From Hydrogenophilales bacterium (lineage in GTDB: Bacteria > Pseudomonadota > Gammaproteobacteria > Burkholderiales > Thiobacillaceae), in the NCBI GenBank assembly GCA_024636675.1, contig JAGXGM010000067.1:1-64000 (forward strand): DNA of 64,000 nucleotides. The letters are read 5' to 3'. Position 1 is the first letter of the stretch; every line of letters begins with the position of its first letter. This document shows, one piece after another, positions 48,855 to 58,705 of the stretch. The translations under genes were made by a program, and so were the position numbers. The notes under the pieces are model-generated. The model saw only the letters and a list, made by a program, of their open reading frames with translations, searched no databases and had not been told where the DNA came from.

Positions 48855-49247
48855 TTAGGCCCTGGCACACGCGTGCTCGCGCACCGCTGTCAGCAGCGTG
48901 TCCTTGGTAAAAGGCTTGGTCAGATACTGGTCCGAGCCCACCATGCGGCCGCGCGCACGGTCGAACAGACCATCCTTGGACGACAGCATGATGACCGGCG
49001 TGCTGCGGTATTTTGCATTGCGCTTGATCAGCGAACAGGTCTGATAGCCGTCGAGACGCGGCATCATGATGTCGACGAACACTACATCCGGTTCATGGTC
49101 GGTGATCTTGGACAGCGCATCGAAACCGTCCTGGGCCAGGATGACTTCGCAGCCCGCCTGATTCAGGAAGATTTCCGCACTGCGGCGTATGGTGTTGCTG
49201 TCATCGATGACCATCACCTTGACGCCCTTCAAAGCTTCGTTATCCAC
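48855..49247 (-). CDS. pilG: Response regulator PilG
   Basis: A 130-residue receiver with VMVIDDSNTIRRSAE, VVFVDIMMPRLDGYQT and KPFTKDTL, the CheY-like output linked to pilus extension. The start is GTG at 49247 because GGAGGAAG sits just upstream and the protein then begins at the family position (MDNEALKGVKVMVIDD); a longer in-frame ATG gives an implausible arginine-rich tail. It is the first gene of the pilGHIJL operon. Confidence 0.9.
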   Translation of the reverse strand: MDNEALKGVKVMVIDDSNTIRRSAEIFLNQAGCEVILAQDGFDALSKITDHEPDVVFVDIMMPRLDGYQTCSLIKRNAKYRSTPVIMLSSKDGLFDRARGRMVGSDQYLTKPFTKDTLLTAVREHACARA

Positions 49248-49380
49248 ACGCTTCCTCCACCTGGACCTTGGGGGCGCAGCACCTGCCACACACCCTGTGT
49301 GCTTATCATTACGGCAAGGGCGCAGGCTTCTTTAGCGCCTACCACTGCAATCGCACACATGCCCATCAATCCAAATAAAA

Positions 49381-49407
49381 AAGGGGCGCTGCAAAGCAGC
49401 GCCCCTT
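49381..49407 (-). terminator. Intrinsic terminator after the exported-protein gene
   Basis: AAGGGGCGCTGC and GCAGCGCCCCTT form a 12-bp stem with a 3-base loop. On the minus strand the stem is followed by TTTTATTT. It separates the exported-protein gene from the pilG operon. Confidence 0.92.
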
Positions 49408-49427
49408 TTTACCTGCAAGCCGAAGCC

Positions 49428-50330
49428 TTACTGCCAGGCCTCTGAAGTGGACTTCTTTTCAGCGCCAGCAACGGCACCCATGGTCTCGATAATCGTGTTC
49501 GGCAGGGACGAAATGCGCATGAACTGTCCCATCCCCACGTCGGGGAAAGCCAGGGCAATGCGGAAACGGCCATGCGGCGAACCCACCACATTGTCGACCA
49601 CGTAAACCTCGTAAGGCAGACCCGCGATGTTGTCCTGCATGTCAATTCTATTGATCCACTCACCATCGCTGCTGCCGCTGTCGTTCATCGCCACCCCAAA
49701 CACGGCCAACTTGCGGTCAGGCATCACGACTTCATAGACCTTGCTCGTCTTGCCGGCACCTTTGGCCAGGTTCTCGCGAACGACCTTCACAGCCTCGGCA
49801 AAACTGCCGTACTCGGCTAGCTTGTTCTTATACGAGTCGACGCGCTCCATACCGACCATGTAGCGGTAGTTGGTCAGATTGCCGGGCAACTCGTCCCCTC
49901 CCTGCTCTTTGCCTGCGCCCAGCGCACCCTTCAAACGCGCCTGCAGCGCCTTGACCGCCGGCTCCTTCTTGTCAAAGGCCTGACGGAAATAGGCGCGATA
50001 CCAGTAATCGGGATTGGTGTAGGCAATACTGCCGTCCGCCTTCACCCCCACCCGGATCGCCGCGCCGAGTATGGCAAGTCCGCCCACGGATCCCACTTCC
50101 TTGAGCATGGCATCGTCAGTGGCGACCACCACCCCATACCCAGTCTGGCCTTTAGGAAAGTACTTGCCAATCACTTTGAAGCCGCCATTCTTGAGCTTGG
50201 CCTCGACTGCAGCTGCGGCTGCCTGGGCACTGCCACTCGCCACCGGATCACCCTGAACATAAGGTGAAGCCGCCAACACGCTTGCCGAAAAAACAAGCAA
50301 AACCCACGCTGTCATCCATCGCAAAATCAT
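49428..50330 (-). CDS. Exported protein of unknown function
   Basis: A 300-residue protein with a signal peptide (ILRWMTAWVLLVFSASVLA, cleavage before ASPYVQG). The mature part has repeated alpha/beta stretches (GYGVVVATDDAMLKEVGSVGG, IAYTNPDYWYRAYFRQAFDKK) and no recognisable catalytic motif. The ATG at 50330 follows AAGGAG at good spacing, preferred to an adjacent GTG. It is monocistronic, ended by the 12-bp terminator. Lying upstream of pilG may be coincidental. I do not recognise the family. Confidence 0.75.
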   Translation of the reverse strand: MILRWMTAWVLLVFSASVLAASPYVQGDPVASGSAQAAAAAVEAKLKNGGFKVIGKYFPKGQTGYGVVVATDDAMLKEVGSVGGLAILGAAIRVGVKADGSIAYTNPDYWYRAYFRQAFDKKEPAVKALQARLKGALGAGKEQGGDELPGNLTNYRYMVGMERVDSYKNKLAEYGSFAEAVKVVRENLAKGAGKTSKVYEVVMPDRKLAVFGVAMNDSGSSDGEWINRIDMQDNIAGLPYEVYVVDNVVGSPHGRFRIALAFPDVGMGQFMRISSLPNTIIETMGAVAGAEKKSTSEAWQ

Positions 50331-50501
50331 CACTGTCTCCTTATTAATAATTATTTAACCCCGGTCCGACCGTGCCATTAGCAGGCCGACTCCATGAACG
50401 GAGACCGGGCCTGGCCGAGATTTTAGGGCCATACACAGGCACCGCAGACGTATTAACGTCATCGCCCCTCATTTCTTGAAAAGAACCTCAAATAACGCGC
50501 A

Positions 50502-50684
50502 TCAAAACGCCACCATCTCGAAATCATCCTTGCGCGCCCCGCAATCCGGGCAGGTCCAGTTGATCGGCACATCTTCCCAGCGCGTGCCGGGCGGGATTCC
50601 GTCGTCAGGTGCACCAGCGTCCTCGTGATAAATGTAGCCGCAGATCAGGCACATCCAGCTTTTGTATTCGGGGAGATCAGACAT
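50502..50684 (-). CDS. Rubredoxin
   Basis: A 60-residue rubredoxin: CLICGYIYHEDAGAPDDGIPPGTRWEDVP and CPDCGARKDDFEMV hold the two CxxC pairs that bind one iron. Such proteins carry single electrons in the cytoplasm. It has a short N-terminal extension before the first CxxC. Transcription is divergent from thiD, 53 bases apart. The electron partner is unknown; the family is often linked to oxidative stress or alkane/fatty-acid oxidation. Confidence 0.94.
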   Translation of the reverse strand: MSDLPEYKSWMCLICGYIYHEDAGAPDDGIPPGTRWEDVPINWTCPDCGARKDDFEMVAF

Positions 50685-50703
50685 GGGGGTTCCGGGAATC
50701 GGC

Positions 50704-50709
50704 TAAAAT
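50704..50709 (+). promoter_or_regulatory. Possible -10 element for thiD-thiE-hemL
   Basis: TAAAAT followed by C lies 28 bases before the thiD ATG, in the short divergent gap with the rubredoxin gene. No convincing -35 was seen. Confidence 0.35.
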
Positions 50710-50737
50710 CGAGGCTTGATTCTAAAGCAGTGACGTC

Positions 50738-51580
50738 ATGCCTTCTATATTCGTCCCCAAACCCACGCCGCCGCTGGTGCTCTGCTTCGCCGCGTCCGAC
50801 CCGACCGGCGGCGCGGGCATCCAGGCCGACCTGCTGACGCTGGCCAGCATGGGCTGCCATCCGTTGTCGGTCATCACCGCGCTTACGGTGCAGGACACCG
50901 CGCGGGTCGACGAAGTGTTGGCCATTGACTCCGAATGGGTGATGGACCAGGCGCGCATGCTGCTCGAAGACGTCCCGGTGGCCGCGTTCAAACTCGGCAT
51001 GCTGGGCAGCCCCGAGTCGATGGCGGTCATCGCAGAAATCCTCGCCGACTATCCGGACATTCCGGTCATCCTCGATCCGGTACTGGCGTCCGGACGAGGC
51101 GATGAGCTCGCCACCGAGGACATGATCTCTGCCATGCGTGACCTGCTGATCCCGCAAACCAGCATCCTCACACCCAACAGCCACGAAGCGCGCAGGCTCG
51201 CGCTGTTCGAGTCGGAGGAGGACGACATGGACCTCGCTGCCTGCGCCGCCCACTTGACCGATCTCGGCTGCGAATATGTGCTTATTACCGGCACCCACGA
51301 AACCACGCCGCGCGTGCTGAACAGTCTCTACGACGCCAATGGCCACGTGCACACAGATGCGTGGGACCGCCTGCCGGGCAGCTATCACGGTTCCGGCTGC
51401 ACCCTTGCCTCGGCCATCGCCGCCACGCTGGCGTATGGCCAGGACGTCCCCACGGCGGTGCGCGATGCGCAGCATTTCACCTATGAAACGCTCAAGGCCG
51501 CCTTCCGTCCAGGCATGGGGCAATACATTCCCGAGCGCTTTTTCTGGGCTCAGGATGCGCAGGCGGAAGGCAATGCCTGA
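50738..51580 (+). CDS. thiD: Hydroxymethylpyrimidine/phosphomethylpyrimidine kinase
   Basis: A 280-residue ribokinase-fold enzyme that phosphorylates HMP and HMP-P in thiamine synthesis. FAASDPTGGAGIQAD opens the domain, followed by MGCHPLSVITALT. The C-terminal anion hole and catalytic base lie in GSYHGSGCTLASAIAATLA. It is the first gene of a run with thiE, overlapping by eight bases, and hemL. The C-terminus ends in a short alanine/glutamine-rich tail. Confidence 0.94.
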   Translation: MPSIFVPKPTPPLVLCFAASDPTGGAGIQADLLTLASMGCHPLSVITALTVQDTARVDEVLAIDSEWVMDQARMLLEDVPVAAFKLGMLGSPESMAVIAEILADYPDIPVILDPVLASGRGDELATEDMISAMRDLLIPQTSILTPNSHEARRLALFESEEDDMDLAACAAHLTDLGCEYVLITGTHETTPRVLNSLYDANGHVHTDAWDRLPGSYHGSGCTLASAIAATLAYGQDVPTAVRDAQHFTYETLKAAFRPGMGQYIPERFFWAQDAQAEGNA

Positions 51581-52223
51581 ATTTCCTGTGGCCCAATTTC
51601 CCGGCGGCGTGTACGCCATCACGCCCGAAAGCGCAGACACCGACCATTTACTGAGGCAGGTCGAAGCGGCGTTGGCGGGCGGGGTGGCTGCCGTGCAATA
51701 CCGCGACAAATCCGGCGACGTGGCACGCCGCCACGAACAGGCGAGCGAGCTGGTCGCACTGTGTCGCCGCTTCGGCGTGCCGCTCATCGTCAACGACGAT
51801 CTGCGGCTGGCCGATTTGTGCGATGCCGATGGCGTGCATCTGGGGCGCGACGACAGCAGCCTGCGTGAGGCGCGCATCATTCTCGGCAAGGACAAGATCG
51901 TCGGCGTCTCGTGTTACCAGAGCCTCGAGCTGGCGTTGGCGGCACAGTCTGGGGGCGCCGACTACGTCGCGTTCGGCAGCTTCTTCGCCTCGCCCACCAA
52001 GCCGGCCGCTGAACGCGCCGGCCTCGACTTGCTGCGTGACGCCGCGCCGCTGATCCACCTGCCGCTGGTCGCCATCGGCGGCATCACGCTGGAAAACGCG
52101 GCACTGCTGCTGGATGCCGGGGCCGACAGCCTTGCTGTGCTCTCGACTCTGTTCGCTGCCCCCGACATCCGCGCAGCCGCACACGATCTCAACCAATTAT
52201 TTGAAGCCGAACCTGAAGCCTGA
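51573..52223 (+). CDS. thiE: Thiamine phosphate synthase
   Basis: A 216-residue TIM-barrel enzyme that joins HMP-PP and thiazole phosphate. [28 protein letters not shown] and [13 protein letters not shown] are the family motifs, as is IGGITLENA. The ATG at 51573 overlaps thiD by eight bases and gives the normal family length; upstream in-frame codons lie inside thiD. Confidence 0.94.
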   Translation: MPEFPVAQFPGGVYAITPESADTDHLLRQVEAALAGGVAAVQYRDKSGDVARRHEQASELVALCRRFGVPLIVNDDLRLADLCDADGVHLGRDDSSLREARIILGKDKIVGVSCYQSLELALAAQSGGADYVAFGSFFASPTKPAAERAGLDLLRDAAPLIHLPLVAIGGITLENAALLLDAGADSLAVLSTLFAAPDIRAAAHDLNQLFEAEPEA

Positions 52224-52234
52224 CCGCCTCCACC

Positions 52235-53520
<1,286 letters not shown>

Positions 53521-53524
<4 letters not shown>

Positions 53525-54588
53525 ACGACGAGCTGTCCCCCGAAGACGAACTGCGCCTCAACGTTCTTTTCAACACCGAACTCAAGGCCGTCCGCATCGA
53601 CGAGTCGAACATGACGTTGTGGGCGCTGACGCCCCAGGGCGAGGCCAGCGTGCCGCTGAAACCCAACGAGCGCGCCGACCGCTACCTGAAGCGGGTACGC
53701 GAGCAGCTGTCGGGCCATGCCCTCGGTTCGCCCGGTGGTTACCCCGTGCATCTCACGCGCTGGACGCGGCAGTCGCAGTCAGGCTTGTCAATCCTCCATC
53801 TGGCGCAATTGCTGTTGATTGCCGAAGAGGAAGCGGTCGTGGCGGTCGTGCATTCGCCCGCGCTCACCGACGAACTGGCGCGCTACGCCTGGTGGTGCAT
53901 GCCGACCCTCGAAAACGCGCGGCTGATGCTGATGCGGGACGTGGTGTGCCGCGGCAGCATGGGGCGCACGCTGGCCGAATTCCTGGTCGACCACCTGGCA
54001 TTCCTGCACGAGGACGACGTCGGCATTCTCGATACCGTCGCGGTGATGCTGGTCTCGGGCGTGCTCACCGATGCTGAGCGGCTGGCGATCTGGAAACGCG
54101 GCAACAGCCGCAATTCGTATTACGTGGCCTTCCTCGAACTTCAGCCGGATCAGTTGCCTAACCCGCGCCCCGCGCGCGCCGATCACGCCAGTCTGCCCGC
54201 TCTTGCCGACAATTCTTACTGCACGATGCTGGAAAAAGCGCTGTCGGCGCAGGGGCAGACCTTCCTCGCCACCACCGCGCTGATTCTCGAACGCCCGGAA
54301 AACCAGGAAGTGGTCAACCACACGCTGAATGCGCTGGCGCAGTGGTGCGCGCCCTTGCGTCAGACCGACGAAGCCGCGCGCCACCCGGCGCGCGCGGCCC
54401 TGCTCGACGCGGCGCCGCAGTTTGAAGCGGATTGCGTCGCGCTCGATAGCCTGGCCGCGGTGGACGCCGACAGCGTGCGGCCGATCTTCCTCAAGACCAC
54501 CGCCATCGGCTCGCTGATGCGGCGCAAGATTCAGCCCCTCGTCACCCCGTTGCTGGACAGCATTTCCGTGCTGCGGCGTCAGCCCTAG
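53521..54588 (+). CDS. dsrS: DsrS-like sulfur-metabolism protein
   Basis: A 355-residue soluble protein. [57 protein letters not shown] and [15 protein letters not shown] are the blocks I recall from DsrS, first named at the end of the Allochromatium dsr gene cluster of sulfur oxidisers. No catalytic motif is obvious and its role is not settled. It is translationally coupled to hemL; siroheme, the DsrAB cofactor, is made from the same tetrapyrrole pathway. The family call is by recall of pattern, so it needs a profile search. Confidence 0.68.
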
Positions 54589-54603
54589 GCACATAAGCTG
54601 AAA

Positions 54604-54645
54604 CGATGAACCCCCTGCGAGCTTGCGCACGCAGGGGGTTCATCG
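54604..54645. terminator. Long perfect hairpin between dsrS and dsbD
   Basis: CGATGAACCCCCTGCG and its exact reverse complement form a 16-bp stem with a 10-base loop, between two convergent genes. No T-run follows on either strand, so it is terminator-like rather than a classic intrinsic terminator. Confidence 0.7.
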
Positions 54646-54658
54646 ACCAACCTCTGGA

Positions 54659-56935
54659 TTACTTGCCGAGCGCGGCGTCGATGCTGGCCAGGAACTTGTC
54701 AGCCTTCTCGAAACCGATCACCTCGTAGTCCGACTGCACGCCGGCGGTGTTCCAGAAGATCAGCCCGGGCGGGCCGAACAGGTTGAAGCGCTTCAGCAGC
54801 GCCTTGTCGGCGTCGCTGTTAGCAGTGACGTCGGCCTTCAGCAACACCACGTCCGCCAACCGCGCCTGCACCCGGGCATCGCTGAAGGTAAAACTTTCCA
54901 TTTCCTTGCACGACACGCACCAGTCGGCGTAGAAGTCGAGCATCACCGCGCGGCCGTCGGCCTTGGCCGCGGCCAGGCGCGCGTCGAACTCGGCCACATC
55001 CTTGACCTTCTCGAACGGCAGGCCTTTCTGCTCGGCCGCCAGCGCTTCCCCGCCTGCGCCGCCCTTGATGACGCTGCCCTTATACACTTCAAGCGGCTGC
55101 AGCAGATTGCGGCTGCCTGCCAGCATGCCGAGCAGGATCGCCAGGCCGGCGATCAGCAGCACCACGCCAAGGCCTTTCCACAGCTTCCCCCAGCCGCTCG
55201 CATGGGCAGGCAACGGGTCGAGCGCATGCAGGTAGATCGCCGCGCCAATCAGCAACATCGCCCATAACAGCATGCTGATCCAGCCTGGAATCACCGGCGA
55301 GATCAGATAGATGGCGATCGCCAGCATCATCACGCCGAAGAAGTACTTCACCGCGTTCATCCAGCCGCCGGCGCGAGGCAGCAGGGCGCCGGCGGACAGG
55401 CCGATCAGCAGCAGCGGCACACCCATGCCCAGCGCCAGCACGAACAGCGCGACGCCGCCGAGAACGGTATTGCCGGTCTGCGCGATGAAGGCCAGTGCAG
55501 CGGCCAGCGGCGGCGCGACACAAGGACCCAGGATGACAGCCGACAGCGCGCCCATGGCGAACACGCCGAAGAAGTTGCCGCCCTTCATCTTGTTGGCGCG
55601 CTCGGAAAACTTGCTCTGCAGCGCGCTCGGCAATTGCAGTTCGTAGAAGCCGAACATGGACAGCGCCAGACCGACAAAAATCAGCGCACCGACGCCGAGC
55701 GCCCAAGGGTTCTGCAGGGCGTTGGAAATCAGGGTGCCGGACAGCGCCGCCGCCACGCCGGCCACCGCGTAGGTGATCGCCATGCCCAGCACGTAGGCGA
55801 GCGACAGCAGGAAGCCGCTGGTCTTGGTCACCTTGGTGTTCTGCCCGGCGATGATGCCCGACAGGATCGGAATCATCGGGAACACGCAGGGTGTCAGCGC
55901 CAGCAACAGGCCAAGGCCAAAGAAGGTGGCGACCACCGGCCAGAAGCTGCCGCCCGTCAGCACGCGCTCGATGCGCGAGGTGTCGGATTCGATGACAGGC
56001 TCGGCCGGCACGGCCTGGGCGCTGGCAGTGACCGCCGCGCCGGCCGAGCCCGCAGTCAGCATGAAGTCCCGCGTGATCGGCGGGTAGCACACGCCGACCG
56101 CCTCGTTGCAGCCCTGCCAGGTCGCTTCCAGCACCAGTTGTTCACCCGCGGCAAGCGCGCGCGACAGCGTCACGTTGGCAGAAAAATCCTGATGGTAGAC
56201 CTCGGTGCGGCCGAAGGTCGGATCCTCCTTGATGTCACCCGCCGGCGTATCGACACGCGCCACCTTGATGTCGGCAGGCGATTTGACGGTGTAGGCGAGC
56301 TTGTCACGATACAGATAGGTGTCGGGGGTCAGCGTGTAATCGAACCGGGCCGTCTGCGCATCGGGCATGGCGGCGGCGACGGGGAAGGCCTCGTCCGGCG
56401 GCAGCAGTTTCGGCATGCCGGTGTCGCCGAGCAGGCTGCGCAGGCCATCCAGCGCGGAAGCGGATGAAGCGGGCGCCGCGGGCGCCGCGGCTGCCACGTC
56501 CGGCAGTTTGATCGACACGCTCGTTTCCTGCGGGGTATAGCACAGCCCGGCGTCGGCACAGCCCTGTGAAACGGTTTTCAGGGTGACCGACGTGGCGCCC
56601 CCCGTACGCTGGATCGGCAACGCGATGCGCACGTCTTTGCGATAAATTTCGACCTTGCCGAAGAATTCGTCGTCCTTCACCTTGCCGGCAGGCAACTGCG
56701 GGGTGCCGAGCGTCGCGCCCTCGACCGCGAACTTGAACTTGTCCCGGTACATGTAATAGTCGTCGGCAATTTGCCAGCGCGCTTCCAGCGTATGCGCGTC
56801 AAGCGCTCGCGCCGAGAACTTGAAGGCGACCTCGGGGTCAAGAAACTCTTCGGCGTGGACCACTGGAAAAAGCGCCAGCACGCCCCAAACTACGGGTAGC
56901 GCGCTGAGCAAACGAATCCACTTATTTTTGATCAT
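54659..56935 (-). CDS. dsbD: Thiol:disulfide interchange protein DsbD with two alpha domains
   Basis: A 758-residue DsbD, longer than the usual ~570-600. It delivers reducing power from the cytoplasm to periplasmic thiol proteins. After a signal peptide come two tandem nDsbD domains: the first has C126 and C132 (QGCADAGLCY), the second C276 and C283 (GCNEAVGVCYPP). The membrane domain keeps C350 (TPCVFPM) and C472 (GPCVAPP). The C-terminal thioredoxin domain has C673/C676 in DWCVSCK. The start at 56935 is supported by a GGAG site and overlaps the cutA end by 14 bases. A second alpha domain may serve another partner. Confidence 0.95.
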   Translation of the reverse strand: MIKNKWIRLLSALPVVWGVLALFPVVHAEEFLDPEVAFKFSARALDAHTLEARWQIADDYYMYRDKFKFAVEGATLGTPQLPAGKVKDDEFFGKVEIYRKDVRIALPIQRTGGATSVTLKTVSQGCADAGLCYTPQETSVSIKLPDVAAAAPAAPASSASALDGLRSLLGDTGMPKLLPPDEAFPVAAAMPDAQTARFDYTLTPDTYLYRDKLAYTVKSPADIKVARVDTPAGDIKEDPTFGRTEVYHQDFSANVTLSRALAAGEQLVLEATWQGCNEAVGVCYPPITRDFMLTAGSAGAAVTASAQAVPAEPVIESDTSRIERVLTGGSFWPVVATFFGLGLLLALTPCVFPMIPILSGIIAGQNTKVTKTSGFLLSLAYVLGMAITYAVAGVAAALSGTLISNALQNPWALGVGALIFVGLALSMFGFYELQLPSALQSKFSERANKMKGGNFFGVFAMGALSAVILGPCVAPPLAAALAFIAQTGNTVLGGVALFVLALGMGVPLLLIGLSAGALLPRAGGWMNAVKYFFGVMMLAIAIYLISPVIPGWISMLLWAMLLIGAAIYLHALDPLPAHASGWGKLWKGLGVVLLIAGLAILLGMLAGSRNLLQPLEVYKGSVIKGGAGGEALAAEQKGLPFEKVKDVAEFDARLAAAKADGRAVMLDFYADWCVSCKEMESFTFSDARVQARLADVVLLKADVTANSDADKALLKRFNLFGPPGLIFWNTAGVQSDYEVIGFEKADKFLASIDAALGK

Positions 56936-57251
56936 GCTTTTCAGTCTCCGTGGCCAGCCACCCGAGATAGGCGGGCAGGCCATTTGTTATCGATATCGCA
57001 ATCAGTTCGGGCACATCATAAGGGTGTTGCATGCGGACGACCTCTTCAACCAGTGGGTAGGCTGCACGGGTGGTTTTGATCAGCAGCGGGATCTCCTCCG
57101 CCGTCTCTACCGCGCCTTCCCAACGGTAGATGGAGCGGCACGCCGGCAAAACGTTCACGCATGCCGCCGCCCTGCATTCGATCAACGCGCGCGCCAGTTT
57201 CTCGGCGCTCGCGACATCGGGTAAATTTGTCAAGATTAACAAAGGTTCCAT
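56922..57251 (-). CDS. cutA: Divalent-cation tolerance protein CutA
   Basis: A 109-residue CutA1: PLLILTNLPDVASAEKLARALIE, ACVNVLPACRSIYRWEG and IKTTRAAYPLVEEVV..QHPYDVPELIAI. These proteins form trimers and have been linked to copper tolerance and, in the Dsb context, to periplasmic redox gene clusters. The ATG is at 57251, only three bases from the divergent fxsA ATG, so both genes must use promoters lying in each other's coding sequence. No strong ribosome-binding site is seen. It probably leads the cutA-dsbD unit. Confidence 0.93.
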   Translation of the reverse strand: MEPLLILTNLPDVASAEKLARALIECRAAACVNVLPACRSIYRWEGAVETAEEIPLLIKTTRAAYPLVEEVVRMQHPYDVPELIAISITNGLPAYLGWLATETEKHDQK

Positions 57252-57254
57252 CAC

Positions 57255-57707
57255 ATGCGCTTTGGTTGGATTGTGCTACTGCTGCTGTCTTTTCCGGTTC
57301 TGGAAGCCATCGGCATTTTCTGGGTCGCCAGTGCCATTGGCGGCTGGGTGCTATTGTGGCTGCTGCTAGCGGCGGTCGCAGGGGTCATGCTGATCCGTGT
57401 CGAACGCGTTGCCTGGGGTGCGCGTCTGCTCTTTTCAGTGCAGTCAGGCGTGAACCCCCTGGCCGCAATGTTCGCCAGCGGCCGCATTCTGCTCGCCGGT
57501 GGCCTGCTTGTCTTCCCCGGATTCATCAGCGATGCCCTCGCACTGGGATTGTTGCTGGCCCCAGGCACCTGGAATCGACGCAAACCTGACCCGTTGCGTC
57601 CGGCAAATGATAAAGCCGATGCCCACCCGAGGGAGGGGGGCGGAAATGTCACGCCCAAAACGATAAACGGCGAGTTCAAGCGCGAGCCTGACGACAGGCC
57701 ACGTTAA
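57255..57707 (+). CDS. fxsA: FxsA family membrane protein
   Basis: A 150-residue inner-membrane protein with three to four helices: FGWIVLLLLSFPVLEAIGIFWVASAIGGWVLLWLLLAAVAGVMLIR, then LLAGGLLVFPGFISDALALGLLLAP, the family signature (E in FPVLEA, PGFISDA). The cytoplasmic tail (from about 120) is charged. In E. coli FxsA affects F-exclusion of phage T7. AAAGG lies nine bases before the ATG. It is head to head with cutA and tail to tail with the next gene, the two stop codons being directly adjacent. Confidence 0.9.
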   Translation: MRFGWIVLLLLSFPVLEAIGIFWVASAIGGWVLLWLLLAAVAGVMLIRVERVAWGARLLFSVQSGVNPLAAMFASGRILLAGGLLVFPGFISDALALGLLLAPGTWNRRKPDPLRPANDKADAHPREGGGNVTPKTINGEFKREPDDRPR

Positions 57708-58595
57708 TTAAAACAGCTTCAGTTGGCCGCGATCCTGCTTGATTTCTCTCAGCAAATCATCGGATGTCGGATAGCGGTATTTCAACCGCAATTCGCGCGC
57801 AGTGCGTGCGTTCGATAGCCGACGCGACTCGCGCAGAAACGACAGCAAGGCTTCGGACAGCACTTTTTCCGCCTCGACACGATCGATGCGCGGCGGGCGC
57901 GGCAGGTCGAACGCATCCGCGCAGCTATCGAACCAGTCGCCCATTTTCAGCGGATGCGCATCGACCGCGTGGTAGATGCGTTGCGAACGCCCGCGGAACA
58001 GGGCGGCCCATGCCAGCCGCGCCAGATCGTCGGCGTGGATATGGTTGGTGTAGCTATCGTCCTGGGCAACCAGCGCAGGCGTGCCGCGCTTGATGCGTTC
58101 CAGCGGCAGGCGATCAGCAGCATAAATGCCCGGCGCACGCAGGATGCTCACCTGTACCCGCTGCGTTTCGCCCCAGGCGCGTAGCTGGCGCTCGGCGTCT
58201 ACCCGCCGCACCGCACGGCCATTAACCGGCGCCACCGGACGCGTTTCGGCGACCCAGTTGCCGCCGCAATCGCCGTACACGCCGCTGGTGCTGACGTAGA
58301 CCAATGTGCCCGGGCAGCCACGACGCGTCAGCGCATGCAGCAGGTGTGCGGTGCGCGGGTCGGTGTGGCCTTCATTAGGGGGCGGTGCAAGATGAAACAC
58401 GCCGTCGGCACGCGGCAGCCGCTTCAGCGTGGCCGGCACGTCGAGGTCACCGAGGCAGGGCGTCACTCCGAGCGCGCGCAATTCGGCGGCGCGCTCAGGG
58501 CGGCGAATCAAGCCGATGAAATGAGCTTGACCTGCGTAACGTCGCACCAGCCGCTCGGCGACGTCGCCAAAACCCACGATCAAGATTCTTTTCAT
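57708..58595 (-). CDS. NAD(P)-dependent epimerase/dehydratase-like SDR protein
   Basis: A 295-residue extended short-chain dehydrogenase-like protein. The Rossmann start is ILIVGFGDVAERLVRR, with FHLAPPPNEG and VYVSTSGVYGDCGG. The YxxxK pair is not obvious in the expected place, as in YeeZ-type members that may not be catalysts. ILRAPGIYAADRLP and HIHADDLARLAWAALF are C-terminal family blocks. The ATG at 58595 begins the Rossmann core; an in-frame start eight codons earlier has no better support. Substrate is unknown. Confidence 0.85.
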   Translation of the reverse strand: MKRILIVGFGDVAERLVRRYAGQAHFIGLIRRPERAAELRALGVTPCLGDLDVPATLKRLPRADGVFHLAPPPNEGHTDPRTAHLLHALTRRGCPGTLVYVSTSGVYGDCGGNWVAETRPVAPVNGRAVRRVDAERQLRAWGETQRVQVSILRAPGIYAADRLPLERIKRGTPALVAQDDSYTNHIHADDLARLAWAALFRGRSQRIYHAVDAHPLKMGDWFDSCADAFDLPRPPRIDRVEAEKVLSEALLSFLRESRRLSNARTARELRLKYRYPTSDDLLREIKQDRGQLKLF

Positions 58596-58705
58596 TGCGC
58601 CTGCCTGAAATATTCGCAATCTGTAACCCTACGCATGCAGGGGTGAAAACCGAGCCTGCCCGGGCGATAATTCATTGGTTTACATCGCATTTTTAAGCCC
58701 ACATC

